DNA of 7,923 bases from contig DOZA01000014.1 of assembly GCA_003518245.1 (NCBI GenBank), forward strand, positions 1 through 7,923, read 5' to 3'. Position 1 is the stretch's first letter; each line of letters begins with the position of its first letter. A model generated the notes under the pieces. It did not search any database and had not been told where the DNA came from. It saw only the letters and a program-made list of their open reading frames with translations. The stretch comes from Bacteroidales bacterium. GTDB lineage: Bacteria > Bacteroidota > Bacteroidia > Bacteroidales > VadinHA17. The translations under genes and the position numbers were made by a program. Below are positions 1 to 7,348 of this stretch, one piece after another.

Positions 1-1
1 A

Positions 2-2398
2 AAGATAGCCGGTAGAACAAAGGATTATCCTGAGGCTGCCAGGTTCAGGTGGAATTCGGAGGTGATATGGGCCCTTGATTCATACCTTAAGGAAAACAGC
101 CCTGAAAAAGTTGACCGTATGATTGATGCAATAAGAAATGGCTGGATCGAACCGGGAGCTATGTATGCCAATGAATTATCGGAGTTGTGTAATACCGAAG
201 AGCTTATACAACTTACCGCTTCAGCCCGAAACATGGCTGAGCGTACAGGAAAAAAAATATCATCAGCCATGATAACCGATGTGCCGGGATGGTCATGGGG
301 GCTTGTGCCGGTGCTTGCGCGAAGCGGTGTGAAATATCTTTCGCTGGGAACCAACCATGGTCACCGTATAGGAAATATAATTGAAGCCAGGGGAGACAGA
401 CCTTTCTGGTGGGTCTCAGCATCAGGAGAAGAAAAAATACTTACATGGATACATGAAGAAGGTTATTCTCTCTTTCATACAGGTCTGAATGCGGAAAAAA
501 TGGGAGTGGAAGGTATTTCCGTAAAACTGTTTGCTTACCTTAATAAATTATATGAAAGAAACTATCCTTATGAAATAGTGCCACTGAGGTATAGTGTGGG
601 TGCTGACAACGGGCCCACCGATCCGTCCCTGCCTGATATGGTTATTGAATGGAATAAGAACTTCGAAAGTCCACGGCTGAGAATATCAACTGTATCAGAA
701 ACATTCGGGGAATTTGCTTCCCGTTACGGACATCTCATCCCCACTGTTAAAGGAGCATTTACCGGATACTGGGAAGATGGCGCCGCTTCATCGGCTAAGA
801 TGACCGGTCTGAACAGGCAAAATGCCGGTAAGGCCAATATCATTAACAGCCTGTCTGTAATAAAAAATATTAATAAAGATATCTCCGATCAGGCCGGTGA
901 GCTATGGCAAAAAATACTGCTTTATGATGAGCATACCTGGGGTGCTCATAACAGTATAAGCGAACCTGAGAGTGATTTTGCCCGGCAACAATGGGCAGTA
1001 AAAAGCTCGTATGCACGCGACGCATCACAGCAGGCAGGTAAAATGACAGATGATATCCTGGAAATAAATAGCATATGGAGGGATACCACCACACATAAAG
1101 GTAAAAAGCTTATGAAAGTGGAGATAATAAACACCCACTCATGGCCTGTTACCTCAATGATAGAAATACAGCCAGACTGGCAACCCTCAGGGATAAGGGT
1201 GAGGGTTGAAGAAGGAAAATATGCTGCCTCACAAATGGGCTCTAAAGGGCATTTATACTTTATAGCTGAGAATATCCCTCCCATGGGATCAAAAATATTC
1301 TATTTCAGCGGGGATAAACATCCCATAATGAAAAAGCCACGGCAATCCAGTATTATTGAAAATGACCTGTTTATTCTTACCGTAAATGAAAAGGACGGCT
1401 CTATTAAAAGCCTGATAGATAAGACAAGGAATATTGACCTTGTGGACAGATCTGAGCTGCCCGGGCTGAATTCATATTTTTATGTTGAAGGGCGTTCACC
1501 CGAAAACAGATCAGGTGCCAGGGCTACAAAAATTGAAGTAATTGAAAACGGTGAACTGTTTTCGGTAATAAAGGCAGAATCATCAGCGCCGGGATGTAAA
1601 AACCTTACCAATTATTATACCCTTGTCAGGGGAATTGACAGGGTGTATATTACAACGGTCACCGATAAGAAAAAAATTTACAAGCAGGAAGGTGTTCACC
1701 TGGGCTTCCCTTTCAATATACCCGGCGGGGATATACATATTGATCTTGCCCTGGGGGCTTATAAACCAGATGATGGCCAGGCAGAAGGAGCATGTAAAAA
1801 TTACTTTACCCCGGAACGCTGGGTTGACATATCAAACATTGAAAACGGGATTACCTTTATCAGCCTTGACGCCCCCCTGGTAGAGATAGGTGATATTACA
1901 ACTGACGCCATAGCCTATGGCTGGGTAAGTGATACACCTGAGAGCCAGACAATATATTCATACATCATGAATAATTACTGGGAAACAAATTACCTGGCAG
2001 CACAGGATGGTATTATTTCATTCAGATACGTATTATATCCCCATGGTAAATTCAATCCTGCCATATCAGAGAAATATGCACTGGAAGAATTTGAACAGCC
2101 CATTATTGTTCCTGAAAGTAAAAATGACAGGGGCATGGGATCACTGTTCAGAATAAACAATGAAAATATTATATGCCTTACACTTATCCCATCCGGTAAT
2201 GGATATCTTATCAGGCTCTTTAACGCCGGTTGCACAGAACAGAAACTGGAGCTTGATTTCAGGGATAAACCACTGGATCTGTGGTTTACTGATTTCAATG
2301 GTAACAGGATAAGCAAGTTTGAAAATGGAACGCTTATACCTTCTTATGGTATCAGGACGATAAAGGTATTAACAAACCGGCTCGAACCTGTGGACTGA
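2..2398 (+). CDS. Glycoside hydrolase family 38 (alpha-mannosidase-like), 5'-truncated by window edge
   Basis: Likely a retaining, metal-dependent glycosidase of the GH38 type that removes alpha-mannose or a related sugar from glycans. The frame is open to the left edge, so the gene begins upstream; the GTG at 62 is an internal valine in the stretch RFRWNSEVIWALDSYL, which reads like the conserved GH38 N-terminal region. Numbering from the first codon in the window (798 residues seen), the segment ITDVPGWSWG has Asp93 (nt 278-280) at the place of the GH38 nucleophile/metal ligand. YDEHTWGAHNS, with His311 (nt 932-934), fits the late metal-ligand histidine. The early HxD metal motif and any signal peptide lie outside the window. 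From about residue 370 onward the sequence looks like the beta-sandwich half of the family, including a conserved-looking RWVDISN...DAPL segment near 610-640. It ends in TGA, 40 bases before the ligase gene. The fold assignment is fairly sure; substrate and cellular location are not. Confidence 0.85.
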   Translation, partial: KIAGRTKDYPEAARFRWNSEVIWALDSYLKENSPEKVDRMIDAIRNGWIEPGAMYANELSELCNTEELIQLTASARNMAERTGKKISSAMITDVPGWSWGLVPVLARSGVKYLSLGTNHGHRIGNIIEARGDRPFWWVSASGEEKILTWIHEEGYSLFHTGLNAEKMGVEGISVKLFAYLNKLYERNYPYEIVPLRYSVGADNGPTDPSLPDMVIEWNKNFESPRLRISTVSETFGEFASRYGHLIPTVKGAFTGYWEDGAASSAKMTGLNRQNAGKANIINSLSVIKNINKDISDQAGELWQKILLYDEHTWGAHNSISEPESDFARQQWAVKSSYARDASQQAGKMTDDILEINSIWRDTTTHKGKKLMKVEIINTHSWPVTSMIEIQPDWQPSGIRVRVEEGKYAASQMGSKGHLYFIAENIPPMGSKIFYFSGDKHPIMKKPRQSSIIENDLFILTVNEKDGSIKSLIDKTRNIDLVDRSELPGLNSYFYVEGRSPENRSGARATKIEVIENGELFSVIKAESSAPGCKNLTNYYTLVRGIDRVYITTVTDKKKIYKQEGVHLGFPFNIPGGDIHIDLALGAYKPDDGQAEGACKNYFTPERWVDISNIENGITFISLDAPLVEIGDITTDAIAYGWVSDTPESQTIYSYIMNNYWETNYLAAQDGIISFRYVLYPHGKFNPAISEKYALEEFEQPIIVPESKNDRGMGSLFRINNENIICLTLIPSGNGYLIRLFNAGCTEQKLELDFRDKPLDLWFTDFNGNRISKFENGTLIPSYGIRTIKVLTNRLEPVD

Positions 2399-2462
2399 GC
2401 AGTTTTATGCTATAATAGATATTTTTTCATACTTTTACATGATAACCCCAAAGAGCAATCAT
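2399..2462 (+). promoter_or_regulatory. Possible promoter / start-deciding AT-rich leader before the acyl-CoA ligase gene
   Basis: The gap after the GH38 stop is AT-rich and carries TATAAT at 2411-2416, plus two near matches to the Bacteroidota -7 box TAnnTTTG at 2420-2427 and 2430-2437, each missing the final G. No convincing -33 TTTG or -35 TTGACA lies at the right distance upstream, so this is a weak candidate. If either -7-like box is real, transcription would begin at or after the ATG at 2439, which would favour the ATG at 2463 as the true start. The ligase gene may equally be read through from the GH38 gene. Confidence 0.25.
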
Positions 2463-4112
2463 ATGATCAAAGAAAGACTTATAGGATATATAGAAGACAG
2501 TATCAGGAAAAACTGGGAGATAGAAGCATTGTCTAATTACCGTGGCAAAGGTTATACTTATAAAGATATAGCAGCCAACATGCTCAAATTACATTTAATA
2601 TTTGAAAAAGCCGGCATCAAAGAAGGGGATAAGGTTTCCCTGATAGGTAAAAACTCTGCTAACTGGTGTATAGTATACCTGGCTACTGTCACATACGGCG
2701 CGATAATAGTCCCGATCTTACCTGACTTCAAACAGGAAGATTTGATGAATATTATCAACCATTCTGATTCAAAATTTCTGGTGGTCGATCAGAGTATTAT
2801 GGAAACTCTCGAATATGAAAAAATGCCCGAAATAGGTACTGTAATGTTTTCTGAAGACTTCAGTTATGCTGTAGGGAAGGATAAAGAGGTAAAGGAACTG
2901 GTTGATAATATTGACAAAGTATATTCTGAGAAATACCCGGAGCTAAGGCCGGATATGATAAAATTTTCAGATATAGATAATGAAGAAATTGCTGTTATCT
3001 CGTACACCTCGGGAACCACAGGTTTTTCAAAAGGGGTGATTATCCCCCATCGCAGCCTCGCGGCCAATGTGAGGTTTGCACAGAATAACATGCCACTTGA
3101 ACCCGGTGATGATATAGTGAGCTTCCTCCCCCTGGCGCATACTTACGGCTGTGCTTTTGAATTCCTGTTCCCATTTACATATGGTTGTCATATCACCATC
3201 CTTACCAAAACACCATCACCGCAGATCATCCTTCAGGCATTCAAAGAAATAAGACCAAGGTTAATAATCTCGGTACCGCTTATAATTGAAAAAGTATATA
3301 AGAAACAGCTGCTGCCGGTTATCAGTAAACCCATAATGAAGGTCCTTCTTGCCACACCCGGCATAAACAGGATTCTTATGAATAAAATAAAGAAAACACT
3401 TTACGGGTCATTCGGTGGTAACTTCCATGAAATGGTTATTGGTGGAGCAGCATTCAATGCCGATGTTGAGAAATTCTTTAAAAAGATAAGATTACCCTTT
3501 ACCGTCGGATATGGCATGACCGAATGCGGACCGCTTATCAGTTACGCATCCTGGGATACGACCGAACAGGGAGCCTCGGGCAGGCCTGTAGATACTCTTG
3601 AGGTAGCCATTGATTCATCAGACCCTGAAAATGAAGTTGGTGAAATTATACTCAGGGGAGATAATGTAATGCTTGGTTATTATAAAAATGAAAAGGCAAC
3701 AAAGGAAGTTATTGATAAGGATGGATGGATGCATACAGGAGACCTGGGTATAATGGATAAGGAAGGAAATATATTTATCAGGGGGCGCAGTAAAAGCATG
3801 TTGCTGGGGCCATCAGGTAATAATATTTATCCTGAAGAGATTGAATCAACGATAAACAACGAATATCTGATTGCAGAATCGGTAGTAATAATGGAAGAGA
3901 ATAAGCTTGTGGCCCTGGTCTATCCTGATTTTGAACAGATGAAAGAAGACGGTATAGGTGAAGACCAGCTGGAAAAACTTTATGAACAGACAAGAAAAGA
4001 TTTGAATAGCCGACTGCCGGGTTATATAACTATTTCCAGGTTCAGGATATATGATGAGGAATTTGTAAAAACACCCAAAAGGAGTATAAAGAGATTTCTT
4101 TATACCCAGTAA
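2439..4112 (+). CDS. AMP-binding long-chain acyl-CoA ligase-like protein
   Basis: Member of the ANL adenylating superfamily; it most likely activates a fatty or other carboxylic acid with ATP, then transfers it to CoA at the cytoplasmic membrane. In the 557-residue product the phosphate-binding loop YTSGTTGFSKG is at 189-199, the adenine-binding motif GYGMTECGP at 357-365, the ribose-binding HTGDLG at 432-437 and the hinge region RGRSK at 448-452. The small C-terminal domain ends TPKRSIKR (545-552), where the usual catalytic lysine appears replaced by Ser549, with Lys547 and Lys551 two residues either side. Length is normal for the family. Two starts are possible: ATG 2439, or ATG 2463, which gives MIKERLIGYIEDSIRKNW and has a purine-rich AAAGAG upstream; I slightly favour 2463 because the first eight residues look unlike a conserved N-terminus. 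It ends 14 bases before ispD, so the two are probably co-transcribed. The acyl substrate cannot be told from sequence. Confidence 0.9.
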   Translation: MITPKSNHMIKERLIGYIEDSIRKNWEIEALSNYRGKGYTYKDIAANMLKLHLIFEKAGIKEGDKVSLIGKNSANWCIVYLATVTYGAIIVPILPDFKQEDLMNIINHSDSKFLVVDQSIMETLEYEKMPEIGTVMFSEDFSYAVGKDKEVKELVDNIDKVYSEKYPELRPDMIKFSDIDNEEIAVISYTSGTTGFSKGVIIPHRSLAANVRFAQNNMPLEPGDDIVSFLPLAHTYGCAFEFLFPFTYGCHITILTKTPSPQIILQAFKEIRPRLIISVPLIIEKVYKKQLLPVISKPIMKVLLATPGINRILMNKIKKTLYGSFGGNFHEMVIGGAAFNADVEKFFKKIRLPFTVGYGMTECGPLISYASWDTTEQGASGRPVDTLEVAIDSSDPENEVGEIILRGDNVMLGYYKNEKATKEVIDKDGWMHTGDLGIMDKEGNIFIRGRSKSMLLGPSGNNIYPEEIESTINNEYLIAESVVIMEENKLVALVYPDFEQMKEDGIGEDQLEKLYEQTRKDLNSRLPGYITISRFRIYDEEFVKTPKRSIKRFLYTQ

Positions 4113-4126
4113 CCAGGGATTTTCTG

Positions 4127-4807
4127 ATGAACAGGCTGCACAGGTACCTAATAATTGTGGCTGGTGGTAAGGGTCTGAGGATGAGTGCCTCAAAACCCAA
4201 GCAGTTTCTTTTGCTTGCCGGCAGGCCTGTTATTTTTCATACCATCAACAGGTTTACTGATTATGATCCGGATATAGAACTGATCATCGTCCTCCCGGAG
4301 GATAATATTGAGATGTGGAAAGAACTATGTCATCAATATGAATTTAAACTTAACCATAATATTATTACAGGCGGCGAAGAGAGATACCACTCAGTAAAAA
4401 ACGGCCTGTCGCTAATTAAACACGAATCAATTATTGCCGTGCACGATGCCGTACGTCCGCTGGTGAACAATGCAACTATCGACAGGTGCTTCAAGAAAGC
4501 TGAAAACGAAGGTAATGCCGTCCCTTATATTATGCCCTCTGAATCGGTTCGTGAAATATCCGGTAATAACAACAGGGCCCTGCAGCGCGACAGGATAGCC
4601 CTGATACAGACCCCCCAGGTATTCAGGTCGGATATCCTGCTTTCAGCATACGCAGGTGATTACGACACCTCTTTTACCGATGATGCTTCGGTTATTGAAG
4701 CGGCCGGGCATAAGATCAATCTTGTGGAAGGAAATATTGAAAACATAAAAATCACCACATCTGAAGATTTAATCTCAGCCGAAGCACTATTAGGCAATCT
4801 TACCTAA
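4127..4807 (+). CDS. ispD: 2-C-methyl-D-erythritol 4-phosphate cytidylyltransferase
   Basis: Joins CTP and 2-C-methyl-D-erythritol 4-phosphate to give CDP-methylerythritol, the third step of the non-mevalonate isoprenoid pathway in the cytoplasm. The 226-residue product is the usual full length and shows the complete motif set: the nucleotide-binding loop AGGKGLRM at 12-19, PKQF with Lys25 at 24-27, GGEER at 82-86, VHDAVRP with Asp107 at 105-111, QTPQVF at 161-166, FTDDAS at 183-188 and NIKIT with Lys208 near 206-210. Arg156 sits where the family has its substrate-binding arginine. The related ribitol-5-phosphate cytidylyltransferases (TarI) share this fold, but the motifs here read as IspD. 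The ATG at 4127 is the only sensible start, with AGGGA at 4115-4119 as a modest ribosome binding site. It lies 14 bases after the acyl-CoA ligase gene. No other pathway gene is in the window. Confidence 0.95.
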   Translation: MNRLHRYLIIVAGGKGLRMSASKPKQFLLLAGRPVIFHTINRFTDYDPDIELIIVLPEDNIEMWKELCHQYEFKLNHNIITGGEERYHSVKNGLSLIKHESIIAVHDAVRPLVNNATIDRCFKKAENEGNAVPYIMPSESVREISGNNNRALQRDRIALIQTPQVFRSDILLSAYAGDYDTSFTDDASVIEAAGHKINLVEGNIENIKITTSEDLISAEALLGNLT

Positions 4808-4847
4808 TAATAAGTAAACCAGTCCAAACCCCTCAACCTCTAAACTA
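4808..4847. other. Convergent intergenic gap without a visible terminator
   Basis: These 40 bases separate the stop codons of ispD (plus strand) and the small membrane protein gene (minus strand). The sequence is C- and A-rich on the plus strand, with no inverted repeat followed by a T-run in either direction. Termination may be Rho-dependent, or transcripts may run into the opposing gene. Confidence 0.6.
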
Positions 4848-5240
4848 CTAAAACACATACAAAACAAGCAGTGCAATGATGCTTAGTATATTCACAATTG
4901 TGAAAAAGTAATAATAGCTTTCATGATTCTTCCTGAATTGACCCAGTTTACGTGCGAAAACACCTATTGTAGGAACAAAGAGAATAATCAGGAATGCATA
5001 GAATTCAACACCAAGGAATACCGTGTCCATTCCTCCCTTTACCAGGATGGAGAGGTAGATTATTATCAGGATAACCAGGAGGTAAAGAAGATAACTTGTC
5101 TTTAGAAGCAGTGTGGAAAAAGGAAATTGCTTATGTATCCTGTGTGGTTTCAGGTAAGCATAACCCAGGGAAAATACTATTATTATAAACAATATTCCCA
5201 GGATGTAATTCAATATTTCGGGGAAATTGGTCATATTCAT
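4848..5240 (-). CDS. Small four-helix integral membrane protein, function unknown
   Basis: I do not recognise this 130-residue protein. Hydrophobicity by eye gives four membrane-spanning segments at about 10-30, 47-67, 75-95 and 109-130. They are joined by a basic loop at 31-40 (KPHRIHKQ), a short glycine-containing turn near 68-72, and a second basic loop at 97-106 (RKLGQFRKNH). The two basic loops suggest both lie in the cytoplasm, with both ends outside; this is inferred from the positive-inside rule. There is no signal peptide, cysteine pair or catalytic motif. The last helix runs to the final residue. The start ATG at 5240 (MNMTNF) has no ribosome binding site, as is common in Bacteroidota; the third-residue ATG is an alternative. 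The gene begins 13 bases after the ROK kinase stop and is probably on the same transcript, which is the only hint to its role. Confidence 0.75.
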   Translation of the reverse strand: MNMTNFPEILNYILGILFIIIVFSLGYAYLKPHRIHKQFPFSTLLLKTSYLLYLLVILIIIYLSILVKGGMDTVFLGVEFYAFLIILFVPTIGVFARKLGQFRKNHESYYYFFTIVNILSIIALLVLYVF

Positions 5241-5253
5241 GAAATAATATTTA

Positions 5254-6225
5254 TCATATCTCTTTTAATGTCCATACCAGTGAACTTGCTCCAAGCACAG
5301 CAGCATTCTGAGTACTCAGTTCCGAAGGAAGTAATTTAACCTTACCTTTATAAATGCTCAGTAGATGTTGTTCCATATATTCACGGGCAGGCTCAAATAT
5401 AAGATCTTTTGCCAGTGCCAGGCCACCGAAGAGGAAAATTGCTTCAGGGTCAGTATGTGCCACAACATCAGCAAGTTTAAACCCCAGCATTTCCCCTGTA
5501 TGCTCAAACGCTTTGAGTGCTATATGATCACCTTTCAGGGCGGCTTCATGTATGATTTTTGAATTGAGTTCATTAAAACTCAATTCCCTCAGAGGACTAT
5601 CTTCTATGCTGTCGGCCATTATTTTGAGTACTGTACGCTTTATGCCTGATGCCGAAACGTATGTTTCAAGACAGCCCTTCCTTCCACATCCACACATCCT
5701 GTTTGAAGTACCGGGCCTGATAGCGGTATGACCTATCTCGCCAGCAAAACCATTAGCACCGTATACAAGCTTACCATCGACAACCAGCCCGCTGCCCAGT
5801 CCCGAACCCAGGGTTATCACAACAAAGTTTTTCATATTCTTCGCACCACCATAGATCATCTCACCAACAGCAGCAGCATTGGCATCATTGGTTACAGTTA
5901 CAGTCAGTGTGGTATACCGTTTAAAATAATCAGCCAGTGGAATAATGCCTTTCCAGGGAAGGTTAGAAGGATATTCAATTGTACCATTGTTTATATTACC
6001 CATTGGTGCACCAATGCCATAGCCCAGCAACTCATATGAATTTCCCAGTTTCCTGAATGTAACATTTATCTTTTCATATAATGCTGCCACATATACTTCT
6101 ACATCTTCAAATTCCTTTGTCTTTACCTTTGCTTCCGAGATAATTTCTCCTTCCCTGTTAACAAACCCGAATACAGTGTTTGTACCACCAATGTCTATTC
6201 CAACAACTATTTGTTTCTTGGCCAT
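5254..6225 (-). CDS. ROK-family sugar kinase (glucokinase / N-acetylhexosamine kinase type)
   Basis: Cytoplasmic ATP-dependent kinase that phosphorylates a hexose such as glucose, mannose or GlcNAc, probably at the 6-hydroxyl. The 323-residue product has the normal ROK length and a full motif set: the phosphate-binding DIGGTN at 11-16, the catalytic base Asp114 in TNDANAAA, the glycine-rich TLGSGLGSG at 138-146, and the sugar-binding EIGH (Glu163, His166). The ROK zinc cluster CGCGRKGC supplies Cys178, Cys180 and Cys185 alongside His166. A second glycine-rich segment, FLFGG, is at 264-268. There is no N-terminal helix-turn-helix, so this is a kinase and not a ROK repressor. The start ATG at 6225 (MAKKQIVVGIDIGG) is well placed although no ribosome binding site is seen. 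It follows the SIS gene after a 105-base spacer with its own candidate promoter. Its neighbours make GlcNAc or glucosamine a plausible substrate; the sequence alone does not separate this from glucose or mannose. Confidence 0.93.
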   Translation of the reverse strand: MAKKQIVVGIDIGGTNTVFGFVNREGEIISEAKVKTKEFEDVEVYVAALYEKINVTFRKLGNSYELLGYGIGAPMGNINNGTIEYPSNLPWKGIIPLADYFKRYTTLTVTVTNDANAAAVGEMIYGGAKNMKNFVVITLGSGLGSGLVVDGKLVYGANGFAGEIGHTAIRPGTSNRMCGCGRKGCLETYVSASGIKRTVLKIMADSIEDSPLRELSFNELNSKIIHEAALKGDHIALKAFEHTGEMLGFKLADVVAHTDPEAIFLFGGLALAKDLIFEPAREYMEQHLLSIYKGKVKLLPSELSTQNAAVLGASSLVWTLKEI

Positions 6226-6261
6226 TCGAAGTATATTATTTTAATAACCTGTATATAACAA

Positions 6262-6299
6262 GTTAATACAAAATTAACATATTGATTTTAGTGGAGAAA
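6262..6299 (-). promoter_or_regulatory. Candidate Bacteroidota-type promoter for the ROK kinase gene
   Basis: Read on the minus strand, TAATTTTG (plus positions 6276-6269) matches the Bacteroidota -7 consensus TAnnTTTG at every fixed base. TTTC (6299-6296) lies 19 bases upstream, one base different from the -33 consensus TTTG and at the expected spacing. Initiation would fall near 6262, leaving a leader of roughly 37 bases before the ATG at 6225. The surrounding spacer is very AT-rich, so a chance match is possible. Confidence 0.5.
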
Positions 6300-6322
6300 T
6301 AAATGTAATAATTTTACTCCAC
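6291..6322 (-). repeat. Inverted repeat GTGGAG-N20-CTCCAC between the SIS and ROK genes
   Basis: The six-base arms at 6291-6296 and 6317-6322 are exact reverse complements, separated by 20 AT-rich bases. The repeat begins nine bases past the SIS stop codon on the minus strand, so a stem in the transcript could slow or end transcription, or protect the 3' end of the upstream message. No T-run follows it, so it is not a standard intrinsic terminator. One arm touches the candidate -33 element of the ROK promoter, so it could instead be a protein-binding site. Confidence 0.45.
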
Positions 6323-6330
6323 AATAAGTT

Positions 6331-7347
6331 TTACGATCCGGTGTAAATATTACCAACCTTTCGTGCACGCTTGGGTTTGTCGAGATCAATACCCAGTTTT
6401 ATTCCTGTCTCAACCAGGATGTTCCATCCTGCTGCCAGCTCTACATAATCACTGTACTTACCTCCATTGGGAATTACGACGGTCGGGAATTTCGTTTCAT
6501 GATCAGATACTGCGACTATATTCATTCCCACTCCTTTAATGAGGCATTCATCAAACTTTTCTATTTCATCAGGGAATGGGTTTATCCATATTGCTACTTC
6601 ATCTGAATTCATCACTTCTTCTATACCATGTACACCATATGTGCCTTCAAGAAATTCAGATTTTTTCCTGGTAATTTCATTTGTTTTCAGTGTTAACTCC
6701 TCTGCTACACCTGTATTTCTTCCGGCAAAGTAAATAACCGGTGCCTGGCTTATTATATAACTTATTTTATTATCAATCTCCAGGGTCATGGCAGTATTCA
6801 CTTTTTCTGCCAGCTCATCAAGGCCTTTCATTTCTTCATCGTCCAAATAATGGACAATGGCATCGTAGAACAGGGCCTGCTCAATAACTGATTTTGTTGC
6901 AGCCACAGCATCTTCTTTACCGCATTTAAGCACATGGCTGTCATTGGCCAGATCTTCGAGCCTGGTATTAAGGTTTGCTGTAAGGCCAAACCTTAAATTA
7001 TGTCCTTGCCCTTTCAGTTTTTCAAACAGACGTATTACTTCTTTTGTCTGTCCCGAATTGGATGCACCGAAGACAACAAAATTGCCAAGATCATATTCCA
7101 GTGCCTGTGTTGACCCGTCGGTGAATGCCCTGAGATCCATTCCCCTGCGCAGGAGGTCATAAATCATTCTTTTGGCAGGGAATATTCTGCTGCTTCCTTC
7201 TCCGGTAAGGAAAAGTCCTTTGACCGGCTTTACCTTTTCACCAAATTTATATACTTCATACTGATCAAATTTTTTAATAACATCGGTAGTTTCCATCATT
7301 TCCCTGACCAGTGCAAATTTATTGTAGCGTGATTCTTTAAGGTTCAT
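6331..7347 (-). CDS. Double-SIS-domain sugar-phosphate isomerase/deaminase-like protein
   Basis: Probably a cytoplasmic aldose-ketose isomerase or amino-sugar-phosphate deaminase related to the isomerase half of GlmS, to AgaS and to SIS-type glucosamine-6-phosphate deaminases. With the ATG at 7347 the product is 338 residues, two SIS domains in tandem. The first has GEGSSR at 49-54 and the phosphate-binding SNSGQTKE at 96-103. The second has AGRNTG at 208-213, a LTLKTNEI helix at 218-225 like the ALKLKEI helix of GlmS, and LEGTYGVHG at 233-241, whose Glu234 and His240 fall where GlmS-type enzymes have catalytic residues. The C-terminus is basic (KPKRARKVG). There is no glutaminase domain, so it does not make glucosamine-6-phosphate from glutamine. 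I chose ATG 7347 over an upstream in-frame TTG at 7371 because it lies one base after the PIG-L stop and avoids a 23-base overlap. Exact reaction uncertain; family confident. Confidence 0.88.
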   Translation of the reverse strand: MNLKESRYNKFALVREMMETTDVIKKFDQYEVYKFGEKVKPVKGLFLTGEGSSRIFPAKRMIYDLLRRGMDLRAFTDGSTQALEYDLGNFVVFGASNSGQTKEVIRLFEKLKGQGHNLRFGLTANLNTRLEDLANDSHVLKCGKEDAVAATKSVIEQALFYDAIVHYLDDEEMKGLDELAEKVNTAMTLEIDNKISYIISQAPVIYFAGRNTGVAEELTLKTNEITRKKSEFLEGTYGVHGIEEVMNSDEVAIWINPFPDEIEKFDECLIKGVGMNIVAVSDHETKFPTVVIPNGGKYSDYVELAAGWNILVETGIKLGIDLDKPKRARKVGNIYTGS

Positions 7348-7348
7348 T

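Noticed and set aside
62..64. GTG as start codon of the GH38 gene
   Set aside because: The same frame is open leftwards to the window edge, and the upstream residues (RFRWNSE) continue the family's conserved N-terminal region, so the gene is truncated by the window.
946..1284. Antisense open frame of 112 codons within the GH38 gene
   Set aside because: It has no recognisable motif and lies wholly inside a well-supported gene on the other strand; it looks like a chance shadow. The same applies to similar frames at 25-354, 1990-2316 and 1623-1883.
3846..4193. Antisense open frame across the ligase/ispD junction
   Set aside because: It overlaps two strongly supported genes and has no family features.
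4808..4847. Intrinsic bidirectional terminator between the convergent genes
   Set aside because: No inverted repeat or T-run could be found in these 40 bases.
5254..6225. ROK protein as a transcriptional repressor (NagC/XylR type)
   Set aside because: The protein starts directly with the phosphate-binding DIGGTN motif and has no N-terminal DNA-binding domain.
6331..7347. SIS protein as glucosamine-6-phosphate synthase GlmS
   Set aside because: It lacks the N-terminal glutaminase domain with its catalytic Cys1, and its length fits the isomerase-only families.
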